The translations under genes were made by a program, and so were the position numbers. From an uncultured Collinsella sp. (GTDB taxonomy: Bacteria > Actinomycetota > Coriobacteriia > Coriobacteriales > Coriobacteriaceae), in the NCBI GenBank assembly GCA_958407465.1, contig CATYIV010000005.1, forward strand, positions 1 through 64,000: DNA of 64,000 nucleotides, in the 5' to 3' direction. The notes below the pieces were generated by a model that made no database searches, was not told the DNA's origin, and worked only from the letters and a program-made list of their open reading frames with translations. Below, piece after piece: positions 1 to 7,936 of the stretch (the first letter of the stretch is position 1; each line of letters opens with the position of its first letter).

Positions 1-794
1 GGGCTTGCAGCGACGGACCTCAGGACACTCTTACACCACGTCTGCGCGCGCCACCACTCAATATGCTTTGCGTCGCATTTTTTGAGCGAGGCGACGTGTT
101 CTGAGGCGCTTTCGAGCGATCTGATGAGTGACTGTGCGCTTATTTCTGCGTTTACCCCCGCTGGTGCATCGGTCTCGAGCAGTAAACGATCGAGTGGAAT
201 TTGTCGTACGTATTCGCGTCCTCGTTTAGATGCGAGCATGCGTTCGTTGACGGAAAAATAACAGCCCGCATTACGCGCGCGGACGAGTTCGTCCGAAGTA
301 CCGCTAAACCAGTGGAAGATGATAGCGGGGGAGTCGGGGTTTGGGATGAGTAGTCCATGCGATTCGAGGACGTCCAGTACGGCTCCTGCCGAACGAACGT
401 CGTGAATTGATATCACACGCCCGGTAAGAGGATGTTGCGCGAGAGCCTCGCAGAGCCGGTCAAGTGCCTGTGTTTGCAGCGGCTCGCTTCCGGCAAAGCG
501 CGCAGAAAAGTCGAGTCCCACCTCGCCGATGTAGCGCTCTTGGGCTGCAACTTCGCAAAGCAGATTGATTTCGGCAGGACCGCAGCGACCGTCGGCAAGC
601 CACCAGGGGTGAAGCCCAATGCCGGCGATGATGCTTGGTTGGCGATGGGCGCGCTCGTTTGCGGCCGAAAAGTCACGTGGATCGACGCCGCAATCAAATA
701 GGCCCAAGCCCAGTGCCGTCGCCTCATCGGCAACGGCGTCCGGGTGAGCCATCAAATCAAGATGGCAGTGTGCATCAAATAACCGGGGCTCCAT
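1..794 (-). CDS. TatD-family metal-dependent hydrolase, C-terminus cut by window edge
   Basis: An open frame runs from an ATG at 794 down to the window edge (264 codons without a stop). The product shows the TatD metallohydrolase pattern: FDAHCHLD at residues 6-13 (the paired metal-binding His), GIGLHPW near residue 60, GEVGLDFS (bridging Glu), a metal-ligand His in VISIHD, FHWFSGT, and ETDAPAG near the C-terminus (final Asp). TatD proteins are about 260 residues, so only a few residues are probably missing. They are Mg-dependent 3'-5' exonucleases or related phosphoesterases of the cytoplasm. It starts 14 bases after the tcdA stop on the same strand, so the two probably form an operon. The family is clear; the substrate is not. 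Confidence 0.88.
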   Translation of the reverse strand, partial: MEPRLFDAHCHLDLMAHPDAVADEATALGLGLFDCGVDPRDFSAANERAHRQPSIIAGIGLHPWWLADGRCGPAEINLLCEVAAQERYIGEVGLDFSARFAGSEPLQTQALDRLCEALAQHPLTGRVISIHDVRSAGAVLDVLESHGLLIPNPDSPAIIFHWFSGTSDELVRARNAGCYFSVNERMLASKRGREYVRQIPLDRLLLETDAPAGVNAEISAQSLIRSLESASEHVASLKKCDAKHIEWWRAQTWCKSVLRSVAAS

Positions 795-808
795 CTCGGC
801 GCACTCCG

Positions 809-1609
809 CTAGTCCAGGCGCTGGCCGTCGGCGCGCACACGCTCGGTGCCGCGTCCACTGATCTGGCGGATAACCTCGCCGGCAATCATCTGACCCATGA
901 TGGGCGGCATAAAACTAGCGGTACCCAACTCGGTACGCTCGTGGATGTTGGACGGGTCGCGGGGTTGGGTCTTAACCGATTCCTCGCAGCTAAACAGCAC
1001 GTGCAGACTCTTGATTCCGCGCTTCTTACATTCTTTGCGCATGATGCGGCTCATGGGGTCGCGTACCGTATCGAAAATGTCGGCAAAGCGGAGGCACTCG
1101 GGATGGAGCTTGTTGGCCCCGCCCATGGAGCTAACCAAACGAATGTCGTGGTCCTGAGCATATTTGGCAATGGTGAGCTTGGCCGAGATGGTGTCGATGG
1201 CGTCGACGACGTAGTCGAGCTTGCCGTCCGTCTGCTCCAAAACGCTCGCGAAGAAATCATCGATGTTGTCGCTCAGCAGGTATTCGGTGCGCTTGATGAC
1301 GGTAGCGGTAGGGTTGATGTCGTGAATCATAGCCTCCATGACGTCGACTTTGCGCTTGCCGACGGTGCTGTGAAAGGCGATGGCCTGGCGATTGATATTG
1401 CTGGGCGCGATGATGTCCTTATCCAGAATGACGAAATGACCGATGCCGCCGCGGGCGAGCGCCTCGCAGCAATTGGACCCCACACCTCCGCAGCCGAGCA
1501 TCAGCACCGTAGCATCGGCGAGCTTATCGAGTGCCTCGCGGCCCATGATGATCTCGAGCTTGGTGTCGCGTGTCTCGACGAGAGCGGCAGCGGTTTCGGT
1601 CATAGACAT
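809..1609 (-). CDS. tcdA: tRNA threonylcarbamoyladenosine dehydratase TcdA
   Basis: A 266-residue E1-like (ThiF/MoeB/HesA) protein. The nucleotide-binding loop LGCGGVGSNCCEAL lies near residues 37-50, followed by the family pattern DKDIIAPSNINRQ. In the TcdA/CsdL family the enzyme uses ATP to cyclise N6-threonylcarbamoyladenosine at tRNA position 37 into its hydantoin form. Length and the ArgxxxGxxS-type pattern around 'MSRIMRKECKKRGI' fit TcdA better than ThiF or MoeB, and no Cys-rich zinc knuckle typical of MoeB is seen. The start is an ATG preceded by GGAGGATG-like sequence. It leads the tatD-like gene. The fine assignment rests on overall pattern only. Confidence 0.85.
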   Translation of the reverse strand: MSMTETAAALVETRDTKLEIIMGREALDKLADATVLMLGCGGVGSNCCEALARGGIGHFVILDKDIIAPSNINRQAIAFHSTVGKRKVDVMEAMIHDINPTATVIKRTEYLLSDNIDDFFASVLEQTDGKLDYVVDAIDTISAKLTIAKYAQDHDIRLVSSMGGANKLHPECLRFADIFDTVRDPMSRIMRKECKKRGIKSLHVLFSCEESVKTQPRDPSNIHERTELGTASFMPPIMGQMIAGEVIRQISGRGTERVRADGQRLD

Positions 1610-1709
1610 CCTCCGATGGGGAAGCGAATCGTGTTTTAGCTATCGTCATTATAGGTAATCGCCATAGGTTGCGATGGCGTTTACTTTGATGTGGTTTGAA
1701 GCATTGCGA

Positions 1710-1747
1710 TTAGATAATTAGACAAACATCTAAATATCGAGTATAGT
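1710..1747 (+). promoter_or_regulatory. Promoter with overlapping inverted repeat upstream of the ArsR-type regulator
   Basis: A good sigma70-like promoter is visible: TAGACA at 1719-1724, a 17-base spacer and TATAGT at 1742-1747. The inverted repeat TTAGAT-N12-ATCTAA (1710-1715 and 1728-1733) covers the -35 element, which fits autorepression by the ArsR-family protein encoded directly downstream. The operator role is inferred. Confidence 0.6.
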
Positions 1748-1781
1748 GTGCGCGTCATGAGAGATGATGAGAGGAGGTCTT

Positions 1782-2060
1782 ATGCCGGGAGAGGGTTTTA
1801 AGGCGCTGGCCGATCCTACACGGCGTCACATTTTGGAACTGCTGCGCGAGGGCAATTGCACGGCCGGGGAGCTTGCCGAGCATTTTGACATCAGCAAGCC
1901 GTCATTGAGCCATCACTTGGCGACGCTCAAAAACGCCGGGTTGGTGACCGACGAGCGCCATGGCCAAAACATCGTATACAGCTTAAACACCACCGTCATG
2001 CAGGACTTGATCGGTTGGTTTATGGGCTTTACAAACACGGAAGGTGATAAGGATGAATAA
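1782..2060 (+). CDS. ArsR-family winged-helix repressor, SdpR-like
   Basis: A 92-residue winged helix-turn-helix protein. FKALADPTRRHILELL (helix 1) and FDISKPSLSHHLATLKNAGLV (recognition helix) are typical of the SdpR/ArsR group, and there are no metal-binding Cys pairs. I chose the ATG at 1782 because GAGAGGAGG lies just before it; the two earlier ATGs at 1764 and 1767 leave that site inside the gene. The stop overlaps the start of the SdpI-like membrane protein by 8 bases, the same arrangement as sdpR-sdpI of Bacillus, where the repressor and immunity protein are co-expressed and the membrane protein sequesters the repressor. That mechanism here is inference. Confidence 0.85.
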   Translation: MPGEGFKALADPTRRHILELLREGNCTAGELAEHFDISKPSLSHHLATLKNAGLVTDERHGQNIVYSLNTTVMQDLIGWFMGFTNTEGDKDE

Positions 2061-2757
2061 CGAAAACAAGGGCATTCACGCCACGGGGGTATCGCGGCGT
2101 GTGTGGATTGCGCTGATCGCTCTGTGCGTCGCCAATGTCGTAGTGCACCTCATAGTGATGCCGAGCTTGCCTGCGCAGATTCCCACGCACTGGGGAGCGA
2201 ACGGCGCCGTCGACGGTTGGGGCCCTAGCTGGATGGCCTCCGCGCTCGGCGTGCTGCCTCTGGCACTTCTTGCAATGTTCCGCGTGGTGCCGCACATCGA
2301 TCCCAAAGGTGAGGCATATCGAACCTCGGGCAAGTTCTATCAGGGCTTCGTAATCGCCTTTACCTTGTTCATGTGTGCCGTAAGCTGGCTGGGAGAGCTT
2401 ACGGTCTGGGGCGTGGTGCCGGCGGTCGGTTCGGTCAACGTGCTGATTTCCGGTGCTATCGGTTTGCTGTTCATCGGCGTAGGCAACTACTTGCCGCGTG
2501 TGAAGCAGAACTATACGCTCGGTATCAAGACACCTTGGGCGCTTGCCGATCCCGAGAACTGGCGCCGTACGCAGCGTTTTGGCGGCGCCTGCTTTATGGT
2601 GCTGGGTATTGGCCTGATTGTGATGGGCGTGGCAGGCAGCGTGCTTTCGAGTGAAGTCGTCGCCGCGGTGATTGCGGTTCTGGCGTTTGGTTCGGTTGGA
2701 GCCGTCTACGTCTACTCGTATCTGTTGTGGCGCAAATCGCAGCGAGCCGCTCGTTAA
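2053..2757 (+). CDS. SdpI-family integral membrane protein (DUF1648/SdpI)
   Basis: A 234-residue membrane protein with about six to seven hydrophobic segments. The signature IPTHWGANGAVDGWGPSW near residues 42-60 is the DUF1648 motif, and 'NYLPRVKQNYTLGIKTPWAL' with 'WRRTQRFGG' near residues 150-180 is the SdpI motif. In Bacillus, SdpI gives immunity to the SdpC toxin and signals through SdpR. No SdpC-like toxin gene is seen here, so it may serve in defence against foreign toxins or in envelope homeostasis. The ATG at 2053 follows GGAAGG and overlaps the end of the ArsR gene, which suggests translational coupling. The family call is firm; the role is inferred. Confidence 0.85.
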   Translation: MNNENKGIHATGVSRRVWIALIALCVANVVVHLIVMPSLPAQIPTHWGANGAVDGWGPSWMASALGVLPLALLAMFRVVPHIDPKGEAYRTSGKFYQGFVIAFTLFMCAVSWLGELTVWGVVPAVGSVNVLISGAIGLLFIGVGNYLPRVKQNYTLGIKTPWALADPENWRRTQRFGGACFMVLGIGLIVMGVAGSVLSSEVVAAVIAVLAFGSVGAVYVYSYLLWRKSQRAAR

Positions 2758-2822
2758 GGTTGCGGAAAACTAGCGTACGCAGTTCATAGTATGTTCCGGG
2801 GGACTTTTCCCAGGTAGTATTA

Positions 2823-2849
2823 GGGGCGTGGGCAACCATGCCCCTTTTT
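2823..2849 (+). terminator. Rho-independent terminator after the SdpR/SdpI pair
   Basis: GGGGCGTGG, a GCAA tetraloop and CCATGCCCC form a 9-bp stem with one G-T pair, followed by TTTTT. Confidence 0.8.
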
Positions 2850-2940
2850 CGTTAAGTTTCAGAGCTGGTTTCCTCATTTCGTTTCCACTAAAGCGAATCA
2901 AGAATAGGGAAACAGCAGGTAGAAAGGATAGAACAGACAT

Positions 2941-4620
2941 ATGGCGGAGTTTATCTACCAGATGTATCAGGCTCGCAAGGCCCATGGCGACAAGGTAATC
3001 CTTGACGACGTGACCCTGAGCTTCTACCCCGGTGCCAAGATCGGCGTCGTGGGCCCCAACGGTATGGGCAAGTCGACCCTGCTCAAGATCATGGCCGGTA
3101 TCGAGGAGGTCTCCAACGGCGATGCCAGGCTCACCCCCGGCTACACCGTGGGCATCCTGCAGCAGGAGCCGCCGCTCGACGATGACAAGACCGTCATCGA
3201 GAACGTGCGCATGGCGTTTGGCGACATGATCGCCAAGGTCGATCGCTTCAACAAGATCGGCGAGGAGATGTGCGACCCGGACTGCGACATGGACGCCCTC
3301 ATGGCCGAGATGGGCAAGCTCCAGGACGAGATCGATGCCGCCGACGGCTGGGATATCGATTCCAAGCTCGGCCAGGCCATGGACGCCCTGCAGCTGCCCG
3401 ATTCCGACATGCCGGTCAACGTGCTTTCCGGCGGCGAGCGCCGTCGTGTTGCCCTGTGCAAGCTGCTGCTCGAGGCTCCCGACCTGCTGCTGCTCGACGA
3501 GCCCACGAACCACCTGGACGCCGAGTCGATCCTGTGGCTCGAGCACTTCCTGCATAACTATCAGGGCGCGGTGCTTGCCGTCACACACGATCGCTACTTC
3601 CTGGATAACGTTGCCGAGTGGATCTGCGAGGTCGACCGCGGTCACCTTTATCCCTACAAGGGCAACTACTCCACGTATCTGGAGACCAAGGCCGCGCGTA
3701 TCGAGGCGCAGGGCAACCGTGACGCCAAGCTCGCCAAGCGCATGGAGGCCGAGCTCGAGTGGGTACGCAGTTCACCCAAGGCTCGCCAGGCCAAGAACAA
3801 GGCTCGTCTGGCTCGCTACGAGGAGATGGAGGCCGAGGCCCGCGCAAGCCAGAAGCTCGACTGGACCGATATCCGCATCCCTGTGGGCCCGCGTCTGGGC
3901 AACAAGGTGCTCGAGGCCCATCACCTGCACAAGGAGTTCGACGGTCGCGTGCTCATCGATGACCTTTCGTTCACCCTGCCGCGCAACGGCATCGTGGGCG
4001 TGATCGGCCCCAACGGTGTCGGTAAGACCACGCTGTTCAAGACGATTGTGGGTCTGGAGCCGCTGACTTCGGGCGAGCTCGAGGTGGGCGAGACCGTCAA
4101 GATTAGCTACGTTGATCAGAACCGCTCCGGCATCGACCCCGACAAGAACCTGTGGGAGGTCGTCTCGGACGGCCTGGACCACATGATGGTCGGCGAGACC
4201 GAGGTCCCGAGCCGCGCCTATGTGGCGAGCTTTGGCTTTAAGGGCCAGGACCAGCAGAAGCGCGCTGGCGTACTCTCCGGTGGCGAGCGCAACCGTCTGA
4301 ACCTGGCACTCACGCTCAAGCAGGGCGGCAACCTGCTGCTCCTCGACGAGCCCACGAACGACCTCGACGTCGAGACGCTGTCCTCGCTCGAGGCGGCGCT
4401 GCTCGAGTTCCCGGGCTGCTCGGTGGTCATTAGCCACGACCGTATGTTCCTGGACCGCGTCGCCACGCACATTCTGGCGTGGGAGGGCACCGACGAGAAT
4501 CCGGGCAACTGGTATTGGTTCGAGGGTAATTTCGAGGCCTATCAGGCCAACCGCATCGAGCGCCTGGGCGAGGACGCGGCCCAGCCGCATCGTATTCACC
4601 GTAAGCTGACGCGCGACTAG
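2941..4620 (+). CDS. ettA: ABC-F protein EttA (energy-dependent translational throttle)
   Basis: A 559-residue soluble protein with two ABC nucleotide-binding domains and no membrane segment. Walker A motifs are GPNGMGKST near residue 37 and GPNGVGKTT near 354. Signature motifs LSGGERRR near 162 and LSGGERNR near 445 are each followed by LLLDEPTNHLD or LLLDEPTNDLD. Opening MAEFIYQMYQ-RK, linker rich in charged residues near 240-300, and length match EttA, which binds the ribosomal E site and gates entry into elongation according to ADP/ATP. It is a single-gene unit with its own terminator at 4629-4660. Confidence 0.93.
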   Translation: MAEFIYQMYQARKAHGDKVILDDVTLSFYPGAKIGVVGPNGMGKSTLLKIMAGIEEVSNGDARLTPGYTVGILQQEPPLDDDKTVIENVRMAFGDMIAKVDRFNKIGEEMCDPDCDMDALMAEMGKLQDEIDAADGWDIDSKLGQAMDALQLPDSDMPVNVLSGGERRRVALCKLLLEAPDLLLLDEPTNHLDAESILWLEHFLHNYQGAVLAVTHDRYFLDNVAEWICEVDRGHLYPYKGNYSTYLETKAARIEAQGNRDAKLAKRMEAELEWVRSSPKARQAKNKARLARYEEMEAEARASQKLDWTDIRIPVGPRLGNKVLEAHHLHKEFDGRVLIDDLSFTLPRNGIVGVIGPNGVGKTTLFKTIVGLEPLTSGELEVGETVKISYVDQNRSGIDPDKNLWEVVSDGLDHMMVGETEVPSRAYVASFGFKGQDQQKRAGVLSGGERNRLNLALTLKQGGNLLLLDEPTNDLDVETLSSLEAALLEFPGCSVVISHDRMFLDRVATHILAWEGTDENPGNWYWFEGNFEAYQANRIERLGEDAAQPHRIHRKLTRD

Positions 4621-4628
4621 TAGCAAGT

Positions 4629-4660
4629 AGAAAGGCCGCCACCAAGGGCGGCCTTTCTTG
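4629..4660 (+). terminator. Rho-independent terminator of ettA
   Basis: GAAAGGCCGCC pairs with GGCGGCCTTTC across the loop ACCAAG, starting about 10 bases after the ettA stop, with a short T-rich tail. Confidence 0.8.
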
Positions 4661-4900
4661 TAGCAATTGCACTGCAGCTATGCCCTGGCTGCTGGTTTGA
4701 TTCATAATCAAAGTTATCTCTTTGGGATTAAAGCCCGTTTTTGCTATGAGCGATTTTCTAATTCCGTTTAAAACGTAAAGACGCATTGGGTTGCAAGGAC
4801 ATAAGCAAATCGAATTGAAATATAACCAGTGCTGTAACGTTACAAAAAAGATTATAGAATAGGAGTACCTTATAAGTCGCTTCTCTAGAAAGAAGAACAT
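4661..4900. promoter_or_regulatory. AT-rich leader of the secreted peptidase gene with a 12-bp palindrome
   Basis: This 240-base non-coding stretch is much more AT-rich than ettA. It holds the perfect palindrome TGTAACGTTACA at 4833-4844 and a -10-like TATAGA at 4853-4858. GAAAGAAGAAC lies just before the ATG at 4901. No convincing -35 box at standard spacing was found. The palindrome may be a repressor operator. Confidence 0.35.
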
Positions 4901-6028
4901 ATGCTTTCGCGTCGTCGTTTTCTGCAACTTGTCGCGTCTTCAATTGTCGCCTTAGCCGCACGTCCGAAAGAGGTTTTTGCTTCGACGGGCAATATTGATG
5001 GTGAGCAGATACAATTTACTTCTGAAATTGCGCAAGAGCTTGCCGATAAATATATAAAGGGACTCCTCGGCTATTCGTATACGCCTTCTGACCCTATTCC
5101 TTTTGTAGATGTTGATGGGTCCCCGCTTGGTTACATTGTTCCGGTTGTGACATCCAATAGAGCCGCGGGCTATTTGGTTTTAGATGCTTCAGATGATGAA
5201 ATACTTACGGGATATCGTTTTGGAGACGGCTTAGTCAGCCCTATGGATCGGGGAGGAGATCTTGGTGTCGAGTCTTATTCTTTCAATAACCCAGTCGTAA
5301 TGATCAATCCATTCGAATTCGGCGTGCAATCTTTGGACGGTTCAATAACAACAAATTGCGGAAGAACAATCCCGGCTGTTTCCATAGAAGGACGGCCTGT
5401 CGTTTTATCGAATAAACCTTCAAGCTGGAACGATGTTGTAATTTACGCAACTCAAATGCAGGATTACACAGTATCTGGATTTCGTTCCATTTCTCAGTTT
5501 ATGTCATATGATGAAAGCGAGATTAAGAGGCTTACCGCCCACTATGCTTGTATGGTGACAGCTTTTTCGAACGTTGCGGAACTGTATGGCATTGCCAATT
5601 TATATAGCGACCCTTCGCAATATATGCAGATATGGAGTTACACCAATACCCATGCTCTTTCCGATGAAGAACAGACTGTTCCCGGCGTTGTTTTGGGTGG
5701 AACGCCGATATCAACCTGTGCAACGGGGTTTACAAATTACTGCGCAAGCAGAGGAAGTACTCTTATCGCCCGCACTGTCTCCTCTCCGGCTATCGCGAGC
5801 ATTCAAAATGAGATTAACTCTAATAGACCGAATGTTTTACATGCGAGTTTGTACAACGGATCAGCCCATTCTGTAACAGCGGAGGCTTACGCCACACTTA
5901 CTGGTAAGAAAACTGGAGAGACAAGGCAGATGATTGGCATAGCGGACGGCTGGAATTCATCTTTATCCTTCCTGAAGTATGATCAGAGCTATTATGCGTG
6001 GACTTATGGAACGACTTTTTCGAAGTAG
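4901..6028 (+). CDS. Secreted papain-like (C39/C10-like) cysteine peptidase with twin-arginine-type signal
   Basis: A 375-residue protein starting MLSRRRFLQLVASSIVALAA, which resembles a twin-arginine signal peptide with cleavage near residue 27. Residues 30-100 look like a streptopain-type propeptide (GYLVLDASDDEILTGY near 80-95). The catalytic half carries Cys217 in HYACMVTAFSNVAELYG, His323 in NGSAHSV, and Asp349/Asn352 in IADGWN, arranged as in C39_2/C10 peptidases. It is probably exported and self-processed. Base composition (clearly AT-rich) differs from ettA and the next gene downstream, suggesting transfer. It overlaps a lipoprotein gene by 23 bases. The fold and residues are inferred by eye; substrate unknown. 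Confidence 0.65.
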   Translation: MLSRRRFLQLVASSIVALAARPKEVFASTGNIDGEQIQFTSEIAQELADKYIKGLLGYSYTPSDPIPFVDVDGSPLGYIVPVVTSNRAAGYLVLDASDDEILTGYRFGDGLVSPMDRGGDLGVESYSFNNPVVMINPFEFGVQSLDGSITTNCGRTIPAVSIEGRPVVLSNKPSSWNDVVIYATQMQDYTVSGFRSISQFMSYDESEIKRLTAHYACMVTAFSNVAELYGIANLYSDPSQYMQIWSYTNTHALSDEEQTVPGVVLGGTPISTCATGFTNYCASRGSTLIARTVSSPAIASIQNEINSNRPNVLHASLYNGSAHSVTAEAYATLTGKKTGETRQMIGIADGWNSSLSFLKYDQSYYAWTYGTTFSK

Positions 6029-6398
6029 GGCGATTCGTCTAGCCCTGTCTTTGGTGCTGATGGCTTCATTGGTGGGCTGTTCAACAAAGGAAGAGATATC
6101 GCGCGGAGGTTCCGGAGAAGTGACTGCGACAGACTCAGGTTCATTAGAAATAGCTGGCGGGCATGCCGATGTGATGTTACAAGGAAAAGGCGTGCTTAGG
6201 TCGGTTGATGCTGAAGACGCTGTCTGCTCAATAGAGGATTTAAAGACAGGTGAAACTGCACCGTACCGAGTCTCAGATAATGCTGCGAATATGATTGAGT
6301 CGATACCGACTGGAGCGCAGGTTTCTTTTAGATACTTTGCTCCGCAACTTGAGGATGAGCTTGCTTCTCTGGTGTCTATATGCACCGATGACAACTAA
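6006..6398 (+). CDS. Small lipoprotein overlapping the cysteine peptidase gene
   Basis: A 130-residue protein with a lipoprotein signal peptide: basic start MERLFRSRAIR, hydrophobic stretch and lipobox SLVGC with Cys25. I chose the ATG at 6006 because it gives a normal 24-residue signal; ATGs at 5979 and 5994 would lengthen it. The mature part (about 105 residues) has no motif I recognise and is probably beta-rich. The overlap with the peptidase stop indicates a coupled pair. In streptococci the SpeB cysteine peptidase is paired with a small inhibitor, so an inhibitor or partner role is conceivable but unsupported by sequence. AT-rich like its partner. Confidence 0.6.
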   Translation: MERLFRSRAIRLALSLVLMASLVGCSTKEEISRGGSGEVTATDSGSLEIAGGHADVMLQGKGVLRSVDAEDAVCSIEDLKTGETAPYRVSDNAANMIESIPTGAQVSFRYFAPQLEDELASLVSICTDDN

Positions 6399-6411
6399 AA
6401 GGCCTGAATTC

Positions 6412-6453
6412 AAAAGGCCTCGGATGGTCAATTGGCTATCCAAGGCCTTTTTT
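6412..6453. terminator. Terminator between converging genes
   Basis: AAGGCCT-C-GGAT and ATCC-A-AGGCCT pair around a short loop and are followed by TTTTTT on the plus strand. It lies directly between the lipoprotein stop and the stop of the minus-strand gene at 6452. An extra copy of AAAAGGCCT precedes it. Confidence 0.75.
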
Positions 6454-7798
6454 ACTCGACCGGGGCTTCGACCTTGTCGATGACCCAGGTGGCTCCGAGG
6501 CCGCCGGTGGTGTTGCGGCGGATGCGCACGGTGACTTCGTGGCGCTCGCCGGCCTGCGTGTAGTGCAGGGGGAAGCTTGCGCGGTTTCGCGCGGCCTCGA
6601 TGGTACCGCGCTCGCGGGCGATCCAGTAGTACTCGCCGACGATACCGAGCGTGTCGGCGCCGTAGGGGAGATAGGTCGATAGCTCGTGCAGAAGCGGGCC
6701 GGGGCAGAAGACCTCGGTTGCGAAATCGATGGGGAAGTCCTTGGGGATGGTCGGTGCTGCGGGTGCGGGGGCCGGTGCTGCAGCGGGGGCCGGAGACGGT
6801 GCCGGTGCGGGAATTTGGTCGCAAACAGCGGCGGGCACGGATTCGATGACGGGTGCGGGCTCCGGCGTCGCTTCCGGCTTGATCGTGGAATCTGCGGGCT
6901 CCGGCGTCGTCTTCGGCTTGGTTGTGGAATCTGCGGGCTTCACGGTGACGGGCGCGTCTGCAACTGCGGTTTCAACCTCAACCTGCGTCGCGTTCTCGTT
7001 CTCGACGCTCGACTTTGCCTCGATGGGCGTGGATGCCATGGTGGTGATGCCGGCGTTTGCGTTCTCGGGGTCATAGACGACCGTGAGCGAGATGGCGGGC
7101 TGCGGCGTCTCGGGCTCCGGCGCCGACTCGGTAGCGCCTTGATCGTCGGGCTCGTCGGGCTGATCGTCCTCGGTCTCGTCGCCAAAGACATCGCTGTTTT
7201 GGAACGCAGGCGTTTCGGGCTGGTCAGCGGCTTCTTCGGTTGTCGACTTGGGAGCTTCGTTGAGCTCCGCAGTGGCTTCCTGCTCGGATATGACTTCGGG
7301 ATCGGTCGTGGCGGTGATTTCGGTGTCGGCTTCTGCCGTTACCTCAATAGCGACTTCGATCTCTGCCTCGGGCTCGGGCTCCGGAGCGACTTCGGCCACG
7401 GGCTCGGGCTCGGCGCGCTTAACGTGCTTGGGGCGCACGGCCTTGAGGTCCTTCTCGCCGCGCTTTTTCTTTTTGTAGGACTGCTTGGCACCCTTGGCAG
7501 CCTTGGGCTTGTCCTCGCCCTTGGCAAGGGCGGCATCCCAGGCCTCGTTGGCGATGAGCGTGGCATACAGGCGACCGCCCTTAAAGACGGTCAGCCTTAT
7601 GCAGTCGTCGAGCTCCTCGAGCAGCTCGCGCGTGGACTCGAAGCCCAGGTCATAAGCGGCCATGTCACCAGCAGCGAGCGCCTCCTCGACCTGCGTCATA
7701 AACGTTTGCTTGCCGCACCCAATCGCATCACGCAGCAGACGATACAGATAGATGTGGTTGCCCAGCGATAGCGTGGGCTTAACTATTGTCTTGCTCAT
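6452..7798 (-). CDS. Large protein of unknown function with Pro/Ala/Glu-rich central linker
   Basis: A 448-residue protein started at the ATG at 7798, which has AGAGGAGA before it; an upstream in-frame ATG at 7828 lacks such a site. Three parts are visible: an N-terminal mostly helical domain (about residues 1-95, ending in FKGGRLYATLIANEAWDAAL), a long low-complexity linker rich in Pro, Ala, Glu and Thr (about 100-350, with a Lys-rich patch near 105-125 and repeated units of the type ADST-KPEATPEP), and a compact C-terminal domain of about 90 residues (FPIDFATEVFCPGPLLHELS to the end). No signal peptide or membrane segment. I do not recognise either end domain. The layout suggests two binding domains joined by a flexible arm. 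Confidence 0.6.
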   Translation of the reverse strand: MSKTIVKPTLSLGNHIYLYRLLRDAIGCGKQTFMTQVEEALAAGDMAAYDLGFESTRELLEELDDCIRLTVFKGGRLYATLIANEAWDAALAKGEDKPKAAKGAKQSYKKKKRGEKDLKAVRPKHVKRAEPEPVAEVAPEPEPEAEIEVAIEVTAEADTEITATTDPEVISEQEATAELNEAPKSTTEEAADQPETPAFQNSDVFGDETEDDQPDEPDDQGATESAPEPETPQPAISLTVVYDPENANAGITTMASTPIEAKSSVENENATQVEVETAVADAPVTVKPADSTTKPKTTPEPADSTIKPEATPEPAPVIESVPAAVCDQIPAPAPSPAPAAAPAPAPAAPTIPKDFPIDFATEVFCPGPLLHELSTYLPYGADTLGIVGEYYWIARERGTIEAARNRASFPLHYTQAGERHEVTVRIRRNTTGGLGATWVIDKVEAPVE

Positions 7799-7869
7799 GG
7801 CAAATCTCCTCTTTACACACCAAAGCATCTTACCATCGCGCGGGGCTTGCTACCTCGGCGCCCAAGGCA

Positions 7870-7902
7870 AACGGGCGCGACCGTTGCCGGTTCGCGCCCG
7901 TT
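7870..7902. terminator. Strong GC-rich hairpin between two minus-strand genes
   Basis: AACGGGCGCGA and TCGCGCCCGTT form an 11-bp perfect stem with an 11-base loop, 35 bases beyond the stop of the gene at 7937. There is no long T-run on either strand, so termination is likely but not certain. Confidence 0.5.
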
Positions 7903-7936
7903 ATACAGGTCGATTATCTATGAGGGGCAAACGTGC

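Noticed and set aside
6686-7771. Long plus-strand frame opposite the protein at 6452-7798, rich in Gly, Leu, Cys and Arg
   Set aside because: It is the antisense reading of a Pro/Ala/Glu-rich linker. The opposite frame has the ribosome binding site and two compact end domains; this one has none.
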